Origin: Gnetum montanum
Lineage: Eukaryota > Streptophyta > Gnetopsida > Gnetales > Gnetaceae
NCBI GenBank assembly: GCA_015680685.1
Contig: MNCI01008012.1
Location: 1,070-63,069, forward strand
Direction of reading: 5' to 3'
DNA length: 62,000 bases
The position numbers were made by a program, and so were the translations under genes. The notes under the pieces are model-generated. The model was not told the DNA's origin and made no database searches. It saw nothing but the letters and a program-made list of their open reading frames with translations. Each line of letters starts with the position of its first letter. Position 1 is the stretch's first letter. Below are positions 12,401-24,179 of the stretch, one piece after another.

Positions 12401-13308
12401 TGATGAGCCACGATATCGCATCCCCTATACGCGATATCGCGTCGTTTCCTATGATATCACGTACGTGATATCGCGGTCCACCACCAAATCTATAAATAAG
12501 AGGTGACACTCCCCTCATTTGGGAACCAGATAGGCTAAGTAGCGAAGCTTTGGTAGATTGATCACCCTAAAGATAGAATATTTTCCATGTGCCCGCAGTA
12601 GGATTCCCCCAAGTGACCAGTTCTTTATTCGAGCAGCTTTGTACCTGAACGCAAGTTGTATACAACAATAAAGACGAGCTTTTTGGATAAACCTTGCAGT
12701 GCATGGATACGTTTATTAATGTTATTTATTACTTTCTTAGTAACGTGGCATGAGTACGACTTGGTTACAAGCGTTGACGAACGTGTACGACTAGCCAAGG
12801 AATCGGCTACTCATTATGATTAGATTCTCTCACCCTTACCTCCTAGAATGTGGGACAAGTACGACTTGATTACGAGAATCTATGGATGTGTACGACTAGT
12901 CAAGGAATCAGTTGCTTGTCACACTTACGCTAGTTAGGTGCCTTAGTATGACCACTTCGAGCACGTGCATTACATGTGGTAATCCCAGTAATGATTAGCG
13001 TTTGGTAGCCACAGTTGCATAGTTCAGGGTGTGTACGGAAAGTGGGAACGGATGCTGATGCTAGGACTTAGCACAACCCTTCACCATTTAGCATAGGAGA
13101 TAAATCAGAAAATACCAAAAAAATCATATACCTCAGACTTGCTTAACTATACACCATGACACATACAAGCAAGCCTGGGAAGACAACGGTTAATTAACCC
13201 CAAGTGTTCCTTGCGGCGTTTAGGCATTTAGTCTGCGGAGTTCAACTAGATCGCGCGTGCTACGCTCGTTTCGTATGGTTGAGTGTAGGGATACCTCGCC
13301 ACTCATCA
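12401..13308 (+). repeat. 5' LTR of element A
   Basis: 908 bp. U3 is short and carries GATATC-centred palindromes at 12411-12478 (CGATATCGC, GCGATATCGCG, GTGATATCGCGG). TATAAATA lies at 12491-12498 and AATAAA at 12667-12672, placing R between roughly 12520 and 12690. The U5 end carries the shared block GGTTGAGTGTAGGGATACCT followed by CTCATCA. Confidence 0.93.
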
Positions 13309-13309
13309 T

Positions 13310-13327
13310 TGGCACCGTTGTCGGGGA
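13310..13327 (+). promoter_or_regulatory. Primer-binding site, tRNA-Asp type (element A)
   Basis: TGGCACCGTTGTCGGGGA starts one base after the LTR. It matches the common plant Athila/Tat PBS TGGCGCCGTTGCCGGGGA, complementary to the 3' end of tRNA-Asp, with two C-to-T/G-to-A type changes. Confidence 0.85.
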
Positions 13328-13449
13328 CTAAGTGTTTTTATGCCAATTAGAACATTAGGAAATCTTTCACATCGTTGTGAGCCTGAACGAACCCTTGGGT
13401 TAATTAGTTAAACAAGAACATATATAACAGTGAATAGCACACCAGTAAA

Positions 13450-15408
13450 ATGGCTTCTTCTCACAAAGTTAACTCACCTAAGGATAACACAGAAGATAGG
13501 CAGCATCATATGCATAACCTAGACCATTCAAGTCCTAAACAATCTAAGGTGACATATACACATCCCGATGAGTATGTGCCTGATTTTACTTTTATTCTCC
13601 ATCAAGACGAACAACTGCGATGGAGAGATTCGCAAGGTAACATTGTGTTACCCCCAGATCGATCAGTCCCTAACATGCTTTTCCATGCCTTAGAACATAT
13701 TGGCATGCAAGAACTATTTGTGGAATACATTCTAGATAACTTTAACACAAGGGATTATCATCCCACAAATGCCCAACATATTCAGGACGAAAGGCAGGAG
13801 AGCCAACATTCATTGTTGAAGGGCAAGGTCCCCCATGTCCTTAGTGAAATAGGAGACGAGGAACCCCTCACAATGGGTTTCTTAGAAAATGATGTTCCTC
13901 CTCCTCACAATGGTGAAGAGGTAAGGCATCAGGGCCTTCGATCAACTGTACATGCTACAGGCTCTGATCCCCGTGAGCACCAACTGTTCATGGCAGGAAC
14001 AACCACTCACACTAAGGACGGACACTTAGATCGTTACAACGATCGGGGCCGAAGCAGCCGAAGAAAAGGTAAGAAACATCGCCATGGTGATGGATCCCCT
14101 TCCTCTTCTCCTTCATCTCATCATTCACACTCTCCTTCCACATCTGGGCGCAACCATCGTGAGCATAACGGAGAGGGTAAAAGTAAAAAGGAAGATGAAA
14201 TACCTCGACAAGAAGGTCGAGAGGAGTTAGGACAAGGGCAAGGACGTAGGGAGAGTAGGGAACCACCACGAAGACATCATAGACGTCATGAAAGAGATGA
14301 TCATGACGAACCCCTACTCGCAACCCGAAGCATGCTAGACATCACAGAGGCAGTTAGGATCCCCACAAGGCACTTAAAAGACAGCAGGATCAAGCGTTTG
14401 GACATAAATAATATCCCACGTTTTGAAGGGGGATACAACGCTGATCCTCAACATCATTTACAGGCATTCCACGATGCCTGTGCCTTGCAAAATATAGATA
14501 ATGAGTGGCAGAAGCTTAAGTTGTTCCCAAGGACACTCACCAAAGAAGCAGAGAGCTGGTACCGGTCCTTAGAACCGGAAACCATCAGGAGGTGGAGTAC
14601 GATGCTTGAATTGTTCAACAACAAATATCAAACGTACTCCAGAGTGTCCAACTTGCGTAAGCAGATCCAAGGCTGGAAACAAGGTGCTTATGAACCCTTG
14701 GATGCTGCCATGGCCCGTTACTATACACTGCTACATCGTTGCCCGGGCCATGGGTACGCTAAGCGGGATCAACTTCGCCACATCGTGGATGGGCTAAGAA
14801 ATGAAACGAGAAGAACTCTTGGGACTTACGCCCAAGGGAGACTTTCCCAACTAAGAGCCCATGAAGTTGAAAGTTTGTTGGAACAAGTAGCGCAAGAAGA
14901 GGGTGAGCTACGTAAGAGGGAAAGTGCGGAAGAATACAACCGCGATCCCTCCCTTCGCAAGAAGGGAGTGAAATTCTGTGATGAGGAGGATGAGTCACCA
15001 CTCGAAGAGTTGGTGAACAGGAAAACCGTGCCGATCCAAAAGTTAACAACGGAGGTATCGGCTAAGGTAGACCAAATGTGGGATTCCTTAGACTCACGAA
15101 TAGAAACAGTCTTGAAAATTGTAGAAGAGTCTAAGGTTGAGCAAAGTAGTGACAAAGGAAAGAAAAAGTGGAGAGATTTAAGCCCTGCACATAACAAGGG
15201 TAAGGGAAAAATCACTAACTCCGATGTGGCTGTAAATTCTGATTCAGACAATGATAGTGGATGTGAGGTCTGCTACTATGACCATCCTAAGGGATGTTGT
15301 CCAATTATCTCACATCTGCAGGAGTCTGGGGTGTATGCATTAAATCCAAGACTTAATCAATGGCAAACACCCCGAAGGTTACCTTATCCACAAGATAACC
15401 CAAGGTAG
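13450..15408 (+). CDS. gag: Gag polyprotein of element A
   Basis: 652 codons, open, starting 122 bp after the PBS. It would form the particle that packages the element RNA. Residues 1-150 contain a conserved YTHPDEYVPDFTFILHQDEQ region shared with element H. A Ser/Arg/His-rich charged linker follows (about 185-290). The retrotransposon Gag core lies at about 325-490, with FEGGYNADPQHHLQAFHDA, SWYRSLEP, YSRVSNLRKQIQGW and HIVDGLRNETRRTLG. A C-terminal zinc-knuckle-like CX2CX3HX4C (CEVCYYDHPKGCC) lies near 615-630. The TAG at 15406 is shared with the aligned position in H, so it may be the natural end of Gag or an old mutation. This is the only intact transposon ORF in the window. Confidence 0.9.
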   Translation: MASSHKVNSPKDNTEDRQHHMHNLDHSSPKQSKVTYTHPDEYVPDFTFILHQDEQLRWRDSQGNIVLPPDRSVPNMLFHALEHIGMQELFVEYILDNFNTRDYHPTNAQHIQDERQESQHSLLKGKVPHVLSEIGDEEPLTMGFLENDVPPPHNGEEVRHQGLRSTVHATGSDPREHQLFMAGTTTHTKDGHLDRYNDRGRSSRRKGKKHRHGDGSPSSSPSSHHSHSPSTSGRNHREHNGEGKSKKEDEIPRQEGREELGQGQGRRESREPPRRHHRRHERDDHDEPLLATRSMLDITEAVRIPTRHLKDSRIKRLDINNIPRFEGGYNADPQHHLQAFHDACALQNIDNEWQKLKLFPRTLTKEAESWYRSLEPETIRRWSTMLELFNNKYQTYSRVSNLRKQIQGWKQGAYEPLDAAMARYYTLLHRCPGHGYAKRDQLRHIVDGLRNETRRTLGTYAQGRLSQLRAHEVESLLEQVAQEEGELRKRESAEEYNRDPSLRKKGVKFCDEEDESPLEELVNRKTVPIQKLTTEVSAKVDQMWDSLDSRIETVLKIVEESKVEQSSDKGKKKWRDLSPAHNKGKGKITNSDVAVNSDSDNDSGCEVCYYDHPKGCCPIISHLQESGVYALNPRLNQWQTPRRLPYPQDNPR

Positions 15409-16508
15409 TTCCACCAACCCTTAACATATTATCCAAGTGGAACGCCTCCAAAACCCATTGAACAACACTAGCAGTGGCAATACCCATAGTCATGGGGGAT
15501 GCCACCACCAACACATTAATACCCTTACCGTTAGCCTAATCCTTACGGTTATTATGTGTAGTAGCGAGTTTCTCCAGGTGACTCTATGGATCACACTACC
15601 CCCCAACCTTACTACCAAGCTTGAGAGTACTTCAGGAGGACTCCTTCTCCTCCGAGAGATGTCTCACATTCAGTCCATCCTCTAACTCTGCCTGCACCTC
15701 TTCCACCTATAGTTCCCATACAACCTGTTCCAACAATGCAAGGGGAATTACCTACCCAACCGCAGCAACATAACGCCATGAGAGCTGTAAATATTCAGCA
15801 TGTAAATATCCAACCGAGTGCTAGTTCTGACAACAACTAAACAAAGAAGAGACCCTTTTTCAGAACTAGGAGCCTAGACAAACTCGCGCAACAACAAGCG
15901 GATGGGTACATGTATAGGCCTCTAACCACTAACGCTTCGGAGATCCCTTTAGTCCAAAAGAACGTAACGCATACGGTTATGTTAACACATATCGTAACTG
16001 ACTGGATCAAGGTAGGCCACCTTCCTAGGAAACTAACTGACCTTGGGAGTCCCTTTATTTATTTGCAGATTACTGGAAATGCACCACATCAAGCTCTTCT
16101 TGACTTAGGTTTTAGAGTCAACTTAATTTTGCAAAAGATGTATCACGCTTGGAACTTGCCACAACTTAAGAAGAGCAACATCCAACTTGAGCTGGCAAAT
16201 TAGTCCATCACCATTCCCTTAGGATTGGTGGAGGATGTTATTACCACTGTGTGTGGTTGGTCCTACCCAGCTAACTTTCTGGTGATCGAAGTAAACAACA
16301 ATGAAAGGGACTTCCCAATTATAATGGGAAAAGAATGGCTAAGCACAGTAGATGCATGCCTTAGGATCCACAATCTTTCCTTGGAAATCTCTAAGATAAA
16401 CATATGTGGAAAGATCGAGAAGAGGATAGTTCCATGCATCACATACAGTGATTCATCGGGTGATGACATGGAGGAAATGTCTCCATGTAACAGGTGTGCC
16501 CAAGAAAC
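15409..16508 (+). pseudogene. pro: Gag tail and aspartic protease remnant of element A
   Basis: The frame of gag continues without frameshift to the N gap but is broken by several TAG/TAA stops. A Gln/Pro-rich tail (15409-15840) is followed by a pepsin-type retroviral protease region. ALLDLGFRVNLI (about 16090-16130) corresponds to the DLGAS active-site region of Athila proteases, with the small Ala/Ser replaced by Phe. The C-terminal strand is FPIIMGKEWLS (about 16307-16340). A TAG at 16201 lies where a Gln or Arg is expected. Known for the family: this protease cleaves Gag-Pol. It is inactive here because of the stops. Confidence 0.75.
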
Positions 16509-16869
16509 NNNNNNNNNNNNNNNNNNNNNNNNNNNNNNNNNNNNNNNNNNNNNNNNNNNNNNNNNNNNNNNNNNNNNNNNNNNNNNNNNNNNNNNNNNNN
16601 NNNNNNNNNNNNNNNNNNNNNNNNNNNNNNNNNNNNNNNNNNNNNNNNNNNNNNNNNNNNNNNNNNNNNNNNNNNNNNNNNNNNNNNNNNNNNNNNNNNN
16701 NNNNNNNNNNNNNNNNNNNNNNNNNNNNNNNNNNNNNNNNNNNNNNNNNNNNNNNNNNNNNNNNNNNNNNNNNNNNNNNNNNNNNNNNNNNNNNNNNNNN
16801 NNNNNNNNNNNNNNNNNNNNNNNNNNNNNNNNNNNNNNNNNNNNNNNNNNNNNNNNNNNNNNNNNNNNN
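16509..16869. other. Assembly gap (Ns)
   Basis: 361 consecutive Ns inside element A, immediately after the protease. ORFs reported through the Ns are meaningless. Confidence 0.99.
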
Positions 16870-18145
16870 GAAATAAAATTTGGGCTACAAGCATTGGTTA
16901 TGGAACCAAAGTGTTCCCTCTAACTAAGGCCCTTCTCGTTTCCCATTCTTCCCTTTGTTTCGTTGGAATGGTGGTGGCTCTTTGAAGATGCATCCTCGTT
17001 ATCCAAGTGGATGGTTTAACCAAATGCATTAATGCGAAGTCACTGGAAGTGGTTGATTTGATCCCAGAGTTGGAATGAGATTTCCCAAGTTACATTAACC
17101 ATAAAACACACAAGAGGCTGTACACCATCTTGTCCTTGGGATTCCATTCCATTTTCTTCCTTCCATCCTTCTCTCCATTGTTCACCTCATTGCCGTTGTA
17201 TCATTAGTCTATATTTTGGTTGATGCATTATTTTCTTTTTGGTAAATTCTTGTAGTTAAGACTTTAACTCTTGTTCCAAAGGACATTCCCAGAGCCTACG
17301 GACTCTTTGGATGTGGGTTTGTCATGGCATTAACGACATGAGCCTGCTTTGGGGAGGACCCACTAACATTCCTATTTGGGACATTAGTTAACCTCTTTTC
17401 CTTAACATTTTGCAATTAATTTTATTTTTGTTCATTTCCATCTTGACACCCACTTCACTGATGCCGTAGTTGTCCCTTTTTACCTATCTTTCTTACTCCT
17501 TTTCTTTCTCCATTCTAATGCTACTGGAGGTTCACGATTAGTCATGGAGGTACGGGGCCTACTTTTTCGATTCTTCTCCTAAGCCCCAAATTTTTTCATT
17601 TCTCTTCCTAACCCCTACACCTTCGGTAGTCATCACCTACATCTTCCCAGGTCCATATCAGCCATACCACAACTTAGCCAATGAACCTACACCGAAGCAA
17701 GGTATTATTTACTTAATGATTCAATTACCCTTGCTAATATATGATTGTGTTGTGTGTGCATATGGCAACTAAATAAACAACGGAATGGATCTGGAGCAAA
17801 CACTTGGAATGGAGCAGCGCTGAAGTAGCTATGCAAGGAGCAGGATTGATGATGCGCTTACAGATGGACAACGAAAGGCGCAATCTAGGCATTGGCAGTA
17901 GCAAGAATCTTCTCTCATCTTCTCTTCTATTCTCTCTCCTCTTTTCTCTCAGCTGTCAAATGTGGCCTGATGTCATTGTAATAAGATGTTCACCCTTGTT
18001 ATCATGAACACTAGTTTTGTCAAGTCTTGTAATAATGAACCGTTCACATGTCATTACATTAGTTCCATTCCCCTCAATAATCCCATACCTACCTGATATT
18101 ATTGTAAGGAACTCAAGGACAAGTTTTCATTCAGTCATGGGGGTA
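16870..18145 (+). other. Non-coding 3' region of element A
   Basis: No RT, RNase H or integrase motif was found in any frame. Pyrimidine-rich stretches occur at 17120-17240 and 17580-17680. The region contains the conserved block at 17343-17364 shared with elements B and C, and ends at TCATGGGGGTA, which acts as the polypurine-tract position before the 3' LTR. Confidence 0.6.
17343..17364 (+). other. Conserved 22-bp block, copy in element A
   Basis: Begins CCTGCTTTGGGGAGGACCCA and is identical over 22 bases to element C (36367-36388). It is also close to element B on the minus strand (27512-27533), while the surroundings are much more diverged. Upstream words (CCTAC.GAC, TGGCAT) are also partly shared. 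The function is unknown. Confidence 0.8.
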
Positions 18146-19103
18146 TGATGAGATGCGAATTGCACAAGCCGTGATATCGCATATGCGATATTGCATATGC
18201 GATATCGCGTCGTTTCCTGTGATATCGCATACGTGATATTGTGGTCCACCGCCAAATCTATAAATAAGAGGCGGCACTCCCCTCATTTGGGAATCAGATA
18301 GGCTAAGTAGCGAAGCTCTGGTGGATTGATCACCCTAGAGATAGAATATTTTCCATGTGCCCGTAGTAGGAGTCCCCCAAGTGAATGGTTCTTTATTCTA
18401 GCAGCTTTGTACCTGAACGCAAGTTGTGTATGGCAATAAAGATGAGCTTTGTGGATAAACTTTGCAGTGCATGGATAGGTTTATTAATCTTATTTATTGT
18501 TTTCCTAGTAACGCGGCATGAGTACGACTTGGTTGTGAGCGTTGATGAATGTGTAGGGCTAGCCAAGGAATCGGCTACTCATCGCCATTAGATTCTCTCA
18601 CCCTTACCTCCTAGAACATGGGACAAGTACAACTTGATTACGAGCATCTACGGATGTGTACAGCTAGTCAAGGAATCAGCTGGTTATCACACTTAGGCTA
18701 GTTAGGTGTCTCAGTACGACCACTTCGAGCATGTGCGTTACGTGTGGTAATCCAAGTAATGATTAGCGTTTGGTAGACATAGTTGCATAGTTTAGGGTGT
18801 GTATGGAAAGTGGGAATGGATGCTGATGCTAGGACTTAGCACTGTAGTTAGAATTAGTTTTAGTCTCTCAACCCTTCACCGTTTAGCATAGGAGATAAAT
18901 CAGAAAATACCAAAAAAATCATATACCTCAAACTTGCTTAACCATACACCGTGACACATACAAGCAAGCCTGGGAAGACAATGATTAATTAACCCCAAGT
19001 GTTCCTTGCGGCGTTTAGGCATTTAGTCTGCAGAGTTCAACCGAATCGCGCGTGCTATGCTCATTTCATATGGTTGAGTGTAGGGGTACCTCGCCACTCA
19101 TCA
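18146..19103 (+). repeat. 3' LTR of element A
   Basis: 958 bp, homologous to 12401-13308. It has extra U3 repeat copies (GCATATGCGATAT words at 18176-18212) and a roughly 29-bp insertion near 18841. TATAAATA is at 18259-18266 and AATAAA at 18435-18440. It ends CTCATCA followed by TSD TATAT. Confidence 0.92.
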
Positions 19104-19108
19104 TATAT

Positions 19109-22100
19109 AATCAAATATACATGATAAAAATAAAAGATGCATAACTATAGGTGCATAATAAAGAATAAATGTACAGAATTGAATATGCATAATAAAGATT
19201 GAATATTCATAACTCATTGTAGATAAAGAATAAAATATACATAGCCAAATAGTTATAAAAGTATAATAACTAATAAAAGGAAAAACTTCCTAGGTTAATT
19301 GGATTTCAACATTTAATCATAAAATATTTAGAAAATCTACGGCTAAGCTCCAATAGTAGTAAAATAAAGGATAGAAAACTTTAACAAAATACTCTAGCAA
19401 GTGGATTGCGTTCACTTATGTAAGAAACAAATAACAACAATAATAATAACAATAAAAAAAATAAGCTAATCTATTGAAACACACGATAGTATTAAAAATT
19501 AATCATATGCATTGAATTTAAAAATTAAATTTATGCAAATCTCTATGTTGTGACAAGGGCTTACAATCAACTTAAAAATGTCACTAGAAAACTCATCAAT
19601 ATCTATATTATAAGGTATATACTATGCATATTGAGGTGCTAGAACCCAAAATAAGTAAAGCATAAGTACACCTCAAGTTATATAGTCTAATTAGAACCTT
19701 ATATAACTCAGCATTATTCACCAAAATTGAACTCATGTTGTGGAGATTCTAAATCAAATGTCTTACCACTAGGCTAACACCTCATTATTCACATCTCGAG
19801 GTTTGAACCTTCAACTCCTTTTTTACATGTGTTACATTGGTATTTTTATTAATATTTTATTTTATTAATTATCTCACTAACCTTTGTTGCTCTTAGATGG
19901 ATACATTAGAAGGAAGGTAGTGGTTCATTGTTAGTATTTTATTTATGTCTATATTTCTATAGCTATTTTATTCTAAGGTTTCTAAAATAAAGTAAAGATA
20001 TAGTAGTGAGACATGTAGATGTGTTAAATATTTGAGTTTATTCTAGTTACATTGCTTTGAAACTCATTCTTAAATATATGATCTTATTCCAACATTTTCT
20101 AGATGACCTTTAATCCATTAATTAACCAATTAACCTACTTAATGTGACATATGATCTAAACCTACAAATTAATTATTAAATCATTATTCCTGGAATTGTC
20201 CAAACTCTCCCTATTATGCTTATAAATTTTTGACAATGCTAGCTTTCTTGGGATTAATTTTGTGTTTTTTTTTCTCTCCCTCTTTTTCTCTCTTACCTAT
20301 GGTTGTGCATGAAAAATCTCTTATTGATATCTAGATATAAACCTATTCTTACTAGCAAAGTTTGAACCTCAACTAATCTCTTAAGGTAGAGAAAATGTTC
20401 TTTTTTCTATGATTTCTATAAGTAGCTTTACCTTTTTGGACTTTCTTGCCTTATGCTTTTGCTCTTGAATTTCATTATTGATATAACTCTTATTTTTTAT
20501 TGCCACTCTAACCATGATTTGTTGTTATTTTCATTATGATTCACCATTTTCATTTTTTCTACTTCTATTTTCATCTCTTTTTGACATCTTATATTAACAT
20601 CTTCCAACATAGTGGTAACAGTGTCCACCATAAATGGTAGCTTTGATTAGCAATAGTGAGGAGATATTTTAGATGTGTATGGGCGCATTCAACATGTCGG
20701 AGAGCTTAGTTAGGATACATTAAACATTAAACATTATATAAGAATGGATGGGACTTCATATCTTATCATCATGATGTAGTTAGTATCAAACCTAATTTTA
20801 GGATGATACTAAAGAGGTAATACCTAGGAAAACTATAGGATTGATGCTAGCACTAACGTAACCTAATAGTTGAATTTGATATTACATGAGAGTTCTACCC
20901 AATAGTTGGATATTTTTATACATGAGGGTTAGTCTAAATAAGTGAGATATTACACCAAACAATCCTTGATAGCTAGTTAAGTTAGTATAAACCTTATAGT
21001 TATTTCAAACATCTGATGTTGGAACCCTCACCTAAAAATCCATCGGTAGTAAAAATCATGGATTAATGATAGATTAACACATTAACAATAATGTTAATGA
21101 TTTAGTGAATAGATATTTTAATAATGATGTTTTGATTAACAATTTGGTTAATTGGTAATTACCATTACTTTAACAATGTGGTTTTTAACATAGGCTCCAT
21201 CTTTCAATTTTTCTCTAAGAAGCTTCAAGGTGGATTTCCTTTACTATAAAGGTGTTCTAATCCTTCCTACATATCTTGCATGTATATTTAGTATGAAGCT
21301 TTGAAGATGGATAAGGAAGAACTAGAGGAAGAATTAACATTAGAGGGAGATTATTTCTTGTTGTATTTCATTCTATGTTTTTGGATCATTCAATAGATTC
21401 ATTTGCAAGTTGTAATTATGGATTTTTCATTAAACTTTGATGTTATGTTGTAATAAGGCCTAAGTCAACATAAATGAGCTAATTTGTATTTTCAAGTGAT
21501 TTTTAAGTCATTAAGTTTATTAATGATTTTTATATGCTTATATGATTTTATAAATGTAAAGTAGCTTAAAGATTCATTAAGGGATTAAGTTTTATTTTAT
21601 CATGCCCCATGGATGATTAAATTTAAATTAGTTTTGTAAGTAAAATTTTTGGAGTATGACAATTCAAACTACTGTTATCATTCTAAATCATTAAACAAAC
21701 CATATGAACAATCATTTATAAAACCAACCATATGAAGAATCATAAATGACATGAGTAGGTACTAATTAGCTAACCCAACAATGCTTTTCTATTCTTAAAA
21801 TTTGTGTTTAATCATAGGTAATGTAGGTTAAGTATAGTAACCAACCCAACGCTTCACAATGTCTATCCATTAACACATAGACCAAGCTACCTACAATCAT
21901 AAGTGATGTTTGTCAAGTACTAGTGGCTAACCTAGTCTCCCCACAATGTGTACACATTGATCCCATTAAAAGCATAATGAAGAGGTTGAAACATCACAAT
22001 ATGCATGAGTCTACACACCAAAGGTCAAAACCAACCTAGAGGATGTAAGAATAACACAAAATAGAAAAAAATAATAGATCACAAGTTGACCATGAATTGA

Positions 22101-23087
22101 TCACAACCTATGGTCAAAAGTGAAAGATTAACCACAAGTCATGATTAGGTCATGTTAAGGACCATGATGCTACAATGACCCATGGAACTTACCACCATTG
22201 ATTTTTGCCTAGCCACAACTCATGGTTAGGTCATGGTCATGGTGAATCCAAAAATTCAAGAAATGTGCATCTCAACTTGGATTCTTAGCCATCTACAAGA
22301 GTGAAATTTTTTGTTTAGTCATGATCAGATACCATGATCTCACCATGACCCATTGTCTCCACCAACACCTTCAACATGAGTCATGGTAAACATACCATGA
22401 GTTATTGTGATGAGAAATTCTACCAAAGACATGTTAAAAAAACACCAAGAAAATGGGGGTTAGTATAGAACTAGGATTAAATTTATAAAGTAAGCATCCT
22501 AAGAATTACAAGAACATTAAAGTTTCATAAATAGGAGATTACAATGATAATAGATAGCTTATCAAGATTAAAAAATGTCATCAAACTTACAATTGGTTGT
22601 TCTACCTTCACAAATTGAAAGACTTGCAACGTATCATTTTAGATATGCTATAGTGCCAAGATAATATGAAGATCATTCAAGATAGAACTTAGTTGGAAAT
22701 AATAAATAAAAAAATGTATGGAAAACACAAACCTTGGCTTTATACATAATCCCTAGACTTTTCATATCAACCTAGGAATAACTGTTCATAATATGCCTTT
22801 GATGAATTTCACACTAATTAGAAAAGCTAACTAAGAGTTTAATAATTATTAGAAATTCCAAGTCCACTCAAGCAAGAAATAAAATAAATATTAAGTTTCA
22901 TAAAAAGATAATATTTTCCAAAAATATCAAACTTCCACTTCACAGCATGTGCTATCATCCTAACAAATTGTTCTTACCAAGAAAACAACAAGAAATTAGT
23001 AGTTTCCAAATAAAATTCTTAAAATATAAATTAAATAATATTTATAAAAATATACTTGTTGTTTCCAAAATTAAGAATTTAGATAAT
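19109..23087. other. Intergenic AT-rich sequence
   Basis: No credible ORF. Contains the tRNA-like relic at 19721-19783. Degenerate repeats of CATGAC/GTCATG words lie at 22090-22420, and a TATA-like ACTATAAAGG near 21245 could be a remnant LTR promoter. Confidence 0.4.
19721..19783 (-). repeat. tRNA-like relic (possible SINE head)
   Basis: On the minus strand GAGGTGTTAGCCTAGTGG contains a pol III A-box-like TAGCCTAGTGG. About 40 bases later, GAGTTCAATTT resembles a B box (GGTTCRANNCC). The same sequence and spacing recur around the insertion site of element B. This fits a tRNA-derived repeat, not a functional tRNA: no closed cloverleaf was found. Confidence 0.45.
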
Positions 23088-23131
23088 GAGATGTTTGCCT
23101 AGTGGAAAGACAGTTGATTTGGAATGTCTAG
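23088..23131 (+). repeat. tRNA-like relic, 5' half, split by element B
   Basis: GAGATGTTTGCCTAGTGG carries the A-box-like segment; the sequence then runs to TCTAG at the element B target site. The B-box-like half resumes at 31933 on the other side of B. Similar to 19721-19783 (minus strand). Confidence 0.45.
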
Positions 23132-23989
23132 TGATAAATAGCAAGGTACCCCTACGCTCAACCATACAAATCACAAACATTCACACCTGATCTAGTCAAA
23201 TTCCATGGATGGGACTAGTTGTGGTATCTAGATCATTATGCTCTAATCACAATTCGCTATCTTCCCACTTTGACTACTGGTAGCTTTGTCACCTATGGTT
23301 TGGTCCAAAGTGAGGCATATGATGTTTCCTAATTCTACTCTACTTCTAATGATGATAAAGAGATAAATTAATTTAGTTAATGAAAAATGGAAAATAAGAT
23401 CTAAACTAGACTACGTGCAATGAGTATCTCCTCTTAATTATCTGTATACACCTTGGACTTCGTGAGACTACTTTTGGGGTTGCCAAGCATATGTCACTAG
23501 GTGTGCCAAAAAATACACTACTATATTACCAAGTACTTTCACTTAAATGCTTGTGATTAAGGCGTACACATTCCACTTAATAATAGGAATAGTAAATAGC
23601 AATAAATGGAAACATTTAACTAAAGGAAGTAGTAAATAATTAACAATTAAAAACAATAATAATCTAAGTGAATGTTGCAATGATGGGAGTAATTTCAATC
23701 TTTATTTCTATTCATGTAACATGTCTATGTACGTCACACTCAAACAAAGGTGTCATACAATTACAAACATCACACTATGGGCATAAATTGGTAATAACAA
23801 AACTCTAAGAAAGATTGAAAACTAAAACTATATTCTCTACTACTTACTACATTCTACATGCCTCAACTATGCACTCAAGTGCTATATTTATAAGTGAGCC
23901 CACAGGAGATGACATCAAATATCTGACATTACTTCTTGACTCTGATGTTAGGGCTTTGATGTCAAGGCTGAAAAATTGATGACTTATCA
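23132..23989 (-). repeat. 3' LTR of element B
   Basis: 858 bp. In element orientation it starts TGATAAGTCATC and ends GCTATTTATCA (mutated from TGATGAG/CTCATCA). U3 carries GATGTCA/TGACATCA-like repeats (about 23908-23975) and a TATA box (TATAAATATAGC complement near 23883-23893). Confidence 0.88.
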
Positions 23990-24179
23990 TACACCCACGA
24001 CTGAATATAAACTTGTCCTTGAGTTAAACAAAATGAGGAATAAGTTGTTTACAAAACATTGGGAAGGTATGAAATTATTGACTAACTTAAATAATAAACA
24101 AAATAATTGACTCTACATGCTATAGTGGTGTAGTAAAAAAATGGGATACATTATTATAAAAAAAATTGGGAATCTCATG

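Larger units (their letters stand above)
12401..19103 (+). mobile_element. Element A: complete gypsy-type LTR retrotransposon without visible RT/IN
   Basis: Two LTRs flank a gag-protease region. The element is bordered by a perfect 5-bp target-site duplication, TATAT, at 12396-12400 and 19104-19108. Both LTRs start TGATGAG and end CTCATCA. A PBS follows the 5' LTR after one base, and a G-rich tract precedes the 3' LTR (18139-18145). The gag resembles Athila/Tat-type plant Ty3-gypsy Gag. After the protease there is only a 361-bp N gap and non-coding sequence, so RT, RNase H and integrase are absent or mostly lost; the N gap is too short to hold them. By eye about one base in ten differs between the LTRs, so the insertion is not recent. 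Confidence 0.93.

Noticed and set aside
14012-15251. Antisense ORFs of 96-141 aa opposite gag
   Set aside because: Shadows of the gag coding frame, with no family resemblance.
16225-16985. ORFs with long X runs
   Set aside because: They run through the N gap.
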